From the NCBI GenBank assembly GCA_021772845.1, contig JAJFLF010000139.1:1-8109 (forward strand): a DNA stretch of 8,109 bases, read 5' to 3'. The position numbers and the translations under genes are program-made. The DNA comes from Mariprofundus sp. GTDB lineage: Bacteria; Pseudomonadota; Zetaproteobacteria; Mariprofundales; Mariprofundaceae. Within the stretch, counting starts at the first letter, position 1, and the number at the start of each line of letters is the position of its first letter. The notes beneath the pieces are model-generated. The model had not been told where the DNA came from, did no database searches, and was given only the letters and a program-made list of their open reading frames with translations. Positions 4,526-8,109 of this stretch are shown piece by piece.

Positions 4526-6522
4526 GCTTTGAACTGAAAGGAGATTTCCGCCCCCGTGGCGATCAGCCGCAAGCAATTGCCGAGCTCGTCAATGGGATTG
4601 ATGCAGGTGAAAAGCATCAAACATTGCTAGGTGTCACAGGCTCCGGAAAAACCTACAGCATGGCCTGTGTGATTGAACGTACGCAGAAACCGACTCTCAT
4701 TATGGCACCAAATAAGACCTTGGCTGCACAACTCTATGGTGAGTTCAAACAATTCTTCCCAAATAATGCAGTGGAATATTTTGTCTCTTATTATGATTAT
4801 TATCAGCCCGAGGCTTATGTGCCATCGAGTGATACCTATATCGAAAAAGATTCCGCCATCAATGAACATATTGATCGTATGCGTCATTCTGCGACACGGG
4901 CGCTGCTGGAGCGTGAAGATGTTATTATTGTTGCTTCAGTATCGTGCATCTACGGTCTGGGCAGTCCTGAAGCGTATTCAAATATGTTACTCTATTTTGA
5001 AGTTGGGCGTGAGGTTGATCAGCGCGGAGCAGTGAATAAGCTGGTTGAGTTGCAGTATCAGCGTAACGATATGGATTTTCATCGTGGTACGTTCCGATTG
5101 CGTGGTGATGTACTGGAGATTTATCCAGCCCATGCTGATGATTTTGCTATCCGTGTTGAATTCTTTGGTGATGAGATTGATGCGATCAGTCAGTTTGATC
5201 CATTAACCGGCAAACGCTTGGACGTGTTACATAAATATACAGTATTCCCGAAAAGTCATTTTGTGACACCGCGCAATCAGTTGGTTAAAGCCATGGATGC
5301 GATTCGTGATGAATTGGCAGAACGATTAGCAGATCTGCATGATAAGAATCAACTTGTCGAAGCACAGCGACTTGAACAGCGCACAATATTTGATTTGGAA
5401 ATGATTCAGGAAGTGGGCTACTGCACAGGTGTTGAAAACTATTCTCGTCATTTAATAGGTCGACCAAGCGGTGATTCACCACCAACCCTGCTAGATTACT
5501 TGCCCAATAATTCACTGGTGGTAGTGGATGAGTCGCATGTCACAGTGCCACAAATTGGTGGTATGTTTAAGGGGGATCGTTCTCGAAAACAGACCCTGGT
5601 TGATTTTGGCTTTCGTCTGCCATCAGCATTAGATAACCGGCCACTGCAATTTCATGAATTTGAACGGGTAGTGCCGCAAGCCGTTTATGTGTCTGCTACT
5701 CCCGGCGCATATGAATTGGAGAAATGTGGTGGCGTGGTCGTTGAACAGGTCATTCGTCCGACGGGACTGATTGATCCACCGATTGAGGTGCGTCCGGCCT
5801 CAACGCAGGTGGATGACTTTGTATCGCAAGCCAATGCGGTTATCAAAAAAGGTTACCGTGTACTGGCGACATGTTTGACCAAACGCATGGCTGAAGATCT
5901 GTCTGAATATCTGAATAATCTGGGCATGAAAGTACGCTACTTGCATTCAGATATTGATACGGTGGAGCGTATGGAGATACTGCGCGACTTGCGCCTGGGT
6001 GTATTCGATGTGTTGATTGGAATTAACCTGTTGCGTGAAGGTCTGGATTTGCCGGAAGTTGCATTTGTAGCTATTTTTGATGCCGATAAAGAAGGTTTTT
6101 TACGATCGGAACGTTCATTGACGCAGACCATTGGCAGGGCAGCCCGTAATGCTGAAGGTTTTGTGATCTTATATGCTGATAAAATCACCAACTCGATGCA
6201 GCGCGCCATGTTTGAAACAGATCGCCGGCGAGAAAAGCAGCTGGCCTATAATGAAAAGCACGGCATCACACCGGAAACGGTGAAGTCGGAAGTGAAAGAT
6301 ATTCTCGGTTCAGTGTATGAGATGGATTATGGACATATACCTGAAATTGCTGAACCGGAACCGTTGAGTTTGGAAGAAAAAGCAACACGCATAAATGTAT
6401 TGGAACGCTTGATGACCGAAGCAGCAGCAGATTTGCGATTTGAAGATGCAGCCGCGCATCGGGATGAAATGCTGCAATTGCAGGAGCATCAAGTGCACGA
6501 AAAAAAAGGATCAGTAACTTAA
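4522..6522 (+). CDS. uvrB: UvrABC system protein B (excinuclease subunit)
   Basis: 666 residues, the normal length of UvrB, the ATP-dependent damage-verifying subunit of nucleotide excision repair that receives DNA from UvrA and recruits UvrC. The N-terminus (FRPRGDQPQAIAELVNGI) is typical. Walker A GVTGSGKT is at 37-44. The aromatic beta-hairpin YYDYYQPEAYVP, which probes the damaged strand, is at 90-101. The DESH Walker B box is at 336-339. SATPG is at 391-395. The helicase C-terminal motifs include LLREGLDLPEV (503-513) and QTIGRAARN (535-543). A C-terminal UVR motif (about 625-655) contacts UvrC. An in-frame TAG at 4510-4512 rules out a longer N-terminus, so ATG 4522 is the start. No LexA box is visible upstream, unlike SOS-controlled E. 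coli uvrB. The next gene begins at the base after the stop codon. Confidence 0.98.
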   Translation: MRFELKGDFRPRGDQPQAIAELVNGIDAGEKHQTLLGVTGSGKTYSMACVIERTQKPTLIMAPNKTLAAQLYGEFKQFFPNNAVEYFVSYYDYYQPEAYVPSSDTYIEKDSAINEHIDRMRHSATRALLEREDVIIVASVSCIYGLGSPEAYSNMLLYFEVGREVDQRGAVNKLVELQYQRNDMDFHRGTFRLRGDVLEIYPAHADDFAIRVEFFGDEIDAISQFDPLTGKRLDVLHKYTVFPKSHFVTPRNQLVKAMDAIRDELAERLADLHDKNQLVEAQRLEQRTIFDLEMIQEVGYCTGVENYSRHLIGRPSGDSPPTLLDYLPNNSLVVVDESHVTVPQIGGMFKGDRSRKQTLVDFGFRLPSALDNRPLQFHEFERVVPQAVYVSATPGAYELEKCGGVVVEQVIRPTGLIDPPIEVRPASTQVDDFVSQANAVIKKGYRVLATCLTKRMAEDLSEYLNNLGMKVRYLHSDIDTVERMEILRDLRLGVFDVLIGINLLREGLDLPEVAFVAIFDADKEGFLRSERSLTQTIGRAARNAEGFVILYADKITNSMQRAMFETDRRREKQLAYNEKHGITPETVKSEVKDILGSVYEMDYGHIPEIAEPEPLSLEEKATRINVLERLMTEAAADLRFEDAAAHRDEMLQLQEHQVHEKKGSVT

Positions 6523-8109
6523 ATGAGCAATATGCCTGAAATAAGCGAAACCCTGATTAGAACATGGGTGGGAAAAACCTTTGCGATGCGTGGTAAACGT
6601 TATTTTAAACACGAGCGTGTAACCGATGTTGAATCCTTGCAAGAGGGTACGCAATTGATGGGGGATGTGCAGGGGACTGCTAGCAAACCTTATGAGGTGT
6701 TAATTCACTTTTTATCAGATGAAGAAGATGATATTCGTGGGGAATGCACCTGTCCGACTGCTTTAAACTGTAAACATGTAGCGGCTGTTTTATATGCCTG
6801 GATAGAAATACAGGATGAAGAGGTTAAAGCCCCGGTGTTTGCAGCACCTGGACCAATGGCATTTGGTCAATGGTTGGGTGCACTGGAGCAGGTCAGTGAT
6901 GGTAAAGTAGCACATCAAGAGTATCCGGACAGTATTAAACAACGTCTATTATATATACTGGAACCAGATGGTGACCTGAATGTGCAATTGCGTTTTATTA
7001 CCGCCCGTTTGTTAAAATCGGGAACATATGGAAAAGCTCAGGATTATAATCCTTCAAATATTCTGAACTACACAGCGCCGCAGTTTATTTTATCCAGTGA
7101 TGAGGCCATTTTACGAGAAGTGGCTAATGATCGCTCCCTGTCATCACTGCACGGATATCGAATTAAAGGGCCTCAAGGATTGAAAATATTGAAGCGGTCA
7201 TTGACCAGTGGACGTTGTCATTGGATGACAAAAGATTCCGATGCATTGCAGCGGGTTGATCGACGCAATGGTGAGTGGGGCTGGAAGTTGGGAGAGCGTG
7301 GTGATCAGCACCTCACCCTGCATATGTCTGATGCTGAATTGATTGTGCCAACATCGCCGCCATGGTTTATTGATGTTGAGAAGCATGCCTGTGGTCAGGT
7401 TGAGAGCGGACAAGTTTCTGATGTTGCTGAGATCCTGTTAAATATTCCTGCTGTTGAACTCGACTGTTCTGATGAGGCCATTGAAGATGTGACACGCCAG
7501 TTGCCTGATGATGTGCCTGCGCCAGTTCGTTTGTTGCACGTTTACAGGCAGGTAAAACCGCTGCTGTTGATTCAACTCAAAACGATGAAGCTGGCTCAGC
7601 AATGGGGTTATCGTACGCCCGAGCATTGTGATGTGGTTGAACTCTATTTTGATTACGATGGTAAAAAAGTACCGTTGTCATCCCAGCCTAAGTCAGTGCG
7701 TTCTATCAGAGGCGACAAAGTTATTGATTATGCCCGTGATTTGGCCTGTGAAATGCAGGCCGTTGAGAATCTGACTCATGCGGGTTTGTATCCTGCACGT
7801 GACAGCACTATTGCTGCTCATGTCGATTTTCCTGAACATGCATTCAGGTTGGCGAATGATGATGATTGGCCCGAATGGATGTTATATGAAGTGCCCGATC
7901 TGAAAGAGATGGGCTTTAATGTGGAAGTCTCTGATAGTTTTGCGTATAAAATTGAGCAGGCATCCAGTTGGGAACTGAACCTTGAACAGAGCAAGTCAGA
8001 TAACTCCAGCAGTTTGATGGGGCAGGCCAGTTTTATGGTTACGCTTGATAGTGGTGATGAGATTGATCTGATTGATGCTCTTGCACGTTGGGTTGGCAAT
8101 AAACCTGAT
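6523..8109 (+). CDS. SWIM zinc-finger protein, N-terminal part of a probable SNF2-family helicase (truncated by the window)
   Basis: An open frame of 529 codons runs to the window edge without a stop. The SWIM zinc finger CxCx5CxH is seen at C75, C77, C83 and H85 (ECTCPTALNCKHVAA), preceded by a typical lead-in (WVGKTFAMRGKRYFKHERV). In bacteria this layout usually belongs to proteins of about 1000 residues, with SWIM at the N-terminus, a long variable region and a C-terminal SNF2 ATPase. Residues about 495-529 (WELNLEQ to DLIDALARWV) resemble the segment just before the ATPase, which would lie beyond the window. No helicase motif is yet visible. The ATG immediately follows the uvrB stop. AAGGA at 6506-6510 is 12 bases upstream, slightly far, and a second in-frame ATG at 6532 is possible. 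The role is probably nucleic-acid remodelling or repair, by family and context. Confidence 0.85.
   Translation, partial: MSNMPEISETLIRTWVGKTFAMRGKRYFKHERVTDVESLQEGTQLMGDVQGTASKPYEVLIHFLSDEEDDIRGECTCPTALNCKHVAAVLYAWIEIQDEEVKAPVFAAPGPMAFGQWLGALEQVSDGKVAHQEYPDSIKQRLLYILEPDGDLNVQLRFITARLLKSGTYGKAQDYNPSNILNYTAPQFILSSDEAILREVANDRSLSSLHGYRIKGPQGLKILKRSLTSGRCHWMTKDSDALQRVDRRNGEWGWKLGERGDQHLTLHMSDAELIVPTSPPWFIDVEKHACGQVESGQVSDVAEILLNIPAVELDCSDEAIEDVTRQLPDDVPAPVRLLHVYRQVKPLLLIQLKTMKLAQQWGYRTPEHCDVVELYFDYDGKKVPLSSQPKSVRSIRGDKVIDYARDLACEMQAVENLTHAGLYPARDSTIAAHVDFPEHAFRLANDDDWPEWMLYEVPDLKEMGFNVEVSDSFAYKIEQASSWELNLEQSKSDNSSSLMGQASFMVTLDSGDEIDLIDALARWVGNKPD

Noticed and set aside
4627..7626. Minus-strand open frames opposite uvrB and the SWIM gene, and frame-shifted plus-strand frames inside uvrB
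   Set aside because: They overlap strongly supported genes and have low-quality, non-family-like translations.

Overview
The window reads as chromosomal DNA of a gammaproteobacterium. A biotin-dependent, sodium-pumping oxaloacetate decarboxylase operon in the order oadG-oadA-oadB, together with moderate GC content, would fit a marine or halotolerant species. A methylotroph such as Methylophaga is possible, but that is a guess. No phage, transposon, CRISPR, rRNA or tRNA signature is visible.

Minus strand, right to left. A 98-residue Gln-rich protein of unknown function (3988-4284) has a strong Shine-Dalgarno (SD) and an unusually structured leader (4312-4406). After 193 bp comes oadG (3555-3794), then oadA (1747-3525), then oadB (608-1750), which overlaps oadA by four bases. 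Together these encode the gamma, alpha and beta subunits of the membrane pump that decarboxylates oxaloacetate to pyruvate and exports Na+. After oadB there is a 184-bp gap, most of it filled by five back-to-back hairpins (442-584). It is followed by a HinT-type HIT hydrolase (94-423). The first ~74 bases may hold the start of another minus-strand gene.

Plus strand. uvrB (4522-6522), the helicase-like subunit of the UvrABC nucleotide excision repair nuclease, is followed with no gap by the N-terminal half of a SWIM zinc-finger protein (6523 to the window end) of the kind that usually continues into a SNF2 helicase. This suggests a co-transcribed DNA-repair or remodelling pair. uvrB and the Gln-rich gene are divergent and share a 237-bp promoter region (4285-4521).

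The protein-coding genes are conventional. The unexplained signals are non-coding. They are the five-hairpin element between oadB and hinT, and a 95-nt leader of the Gln-rich gene. That leader has a perfect 9-bp closing helix, two inner hairpins and a sequence complementary to the gene's own SD. Smaller palindromes sit on the start codons of oadA and uvrB.
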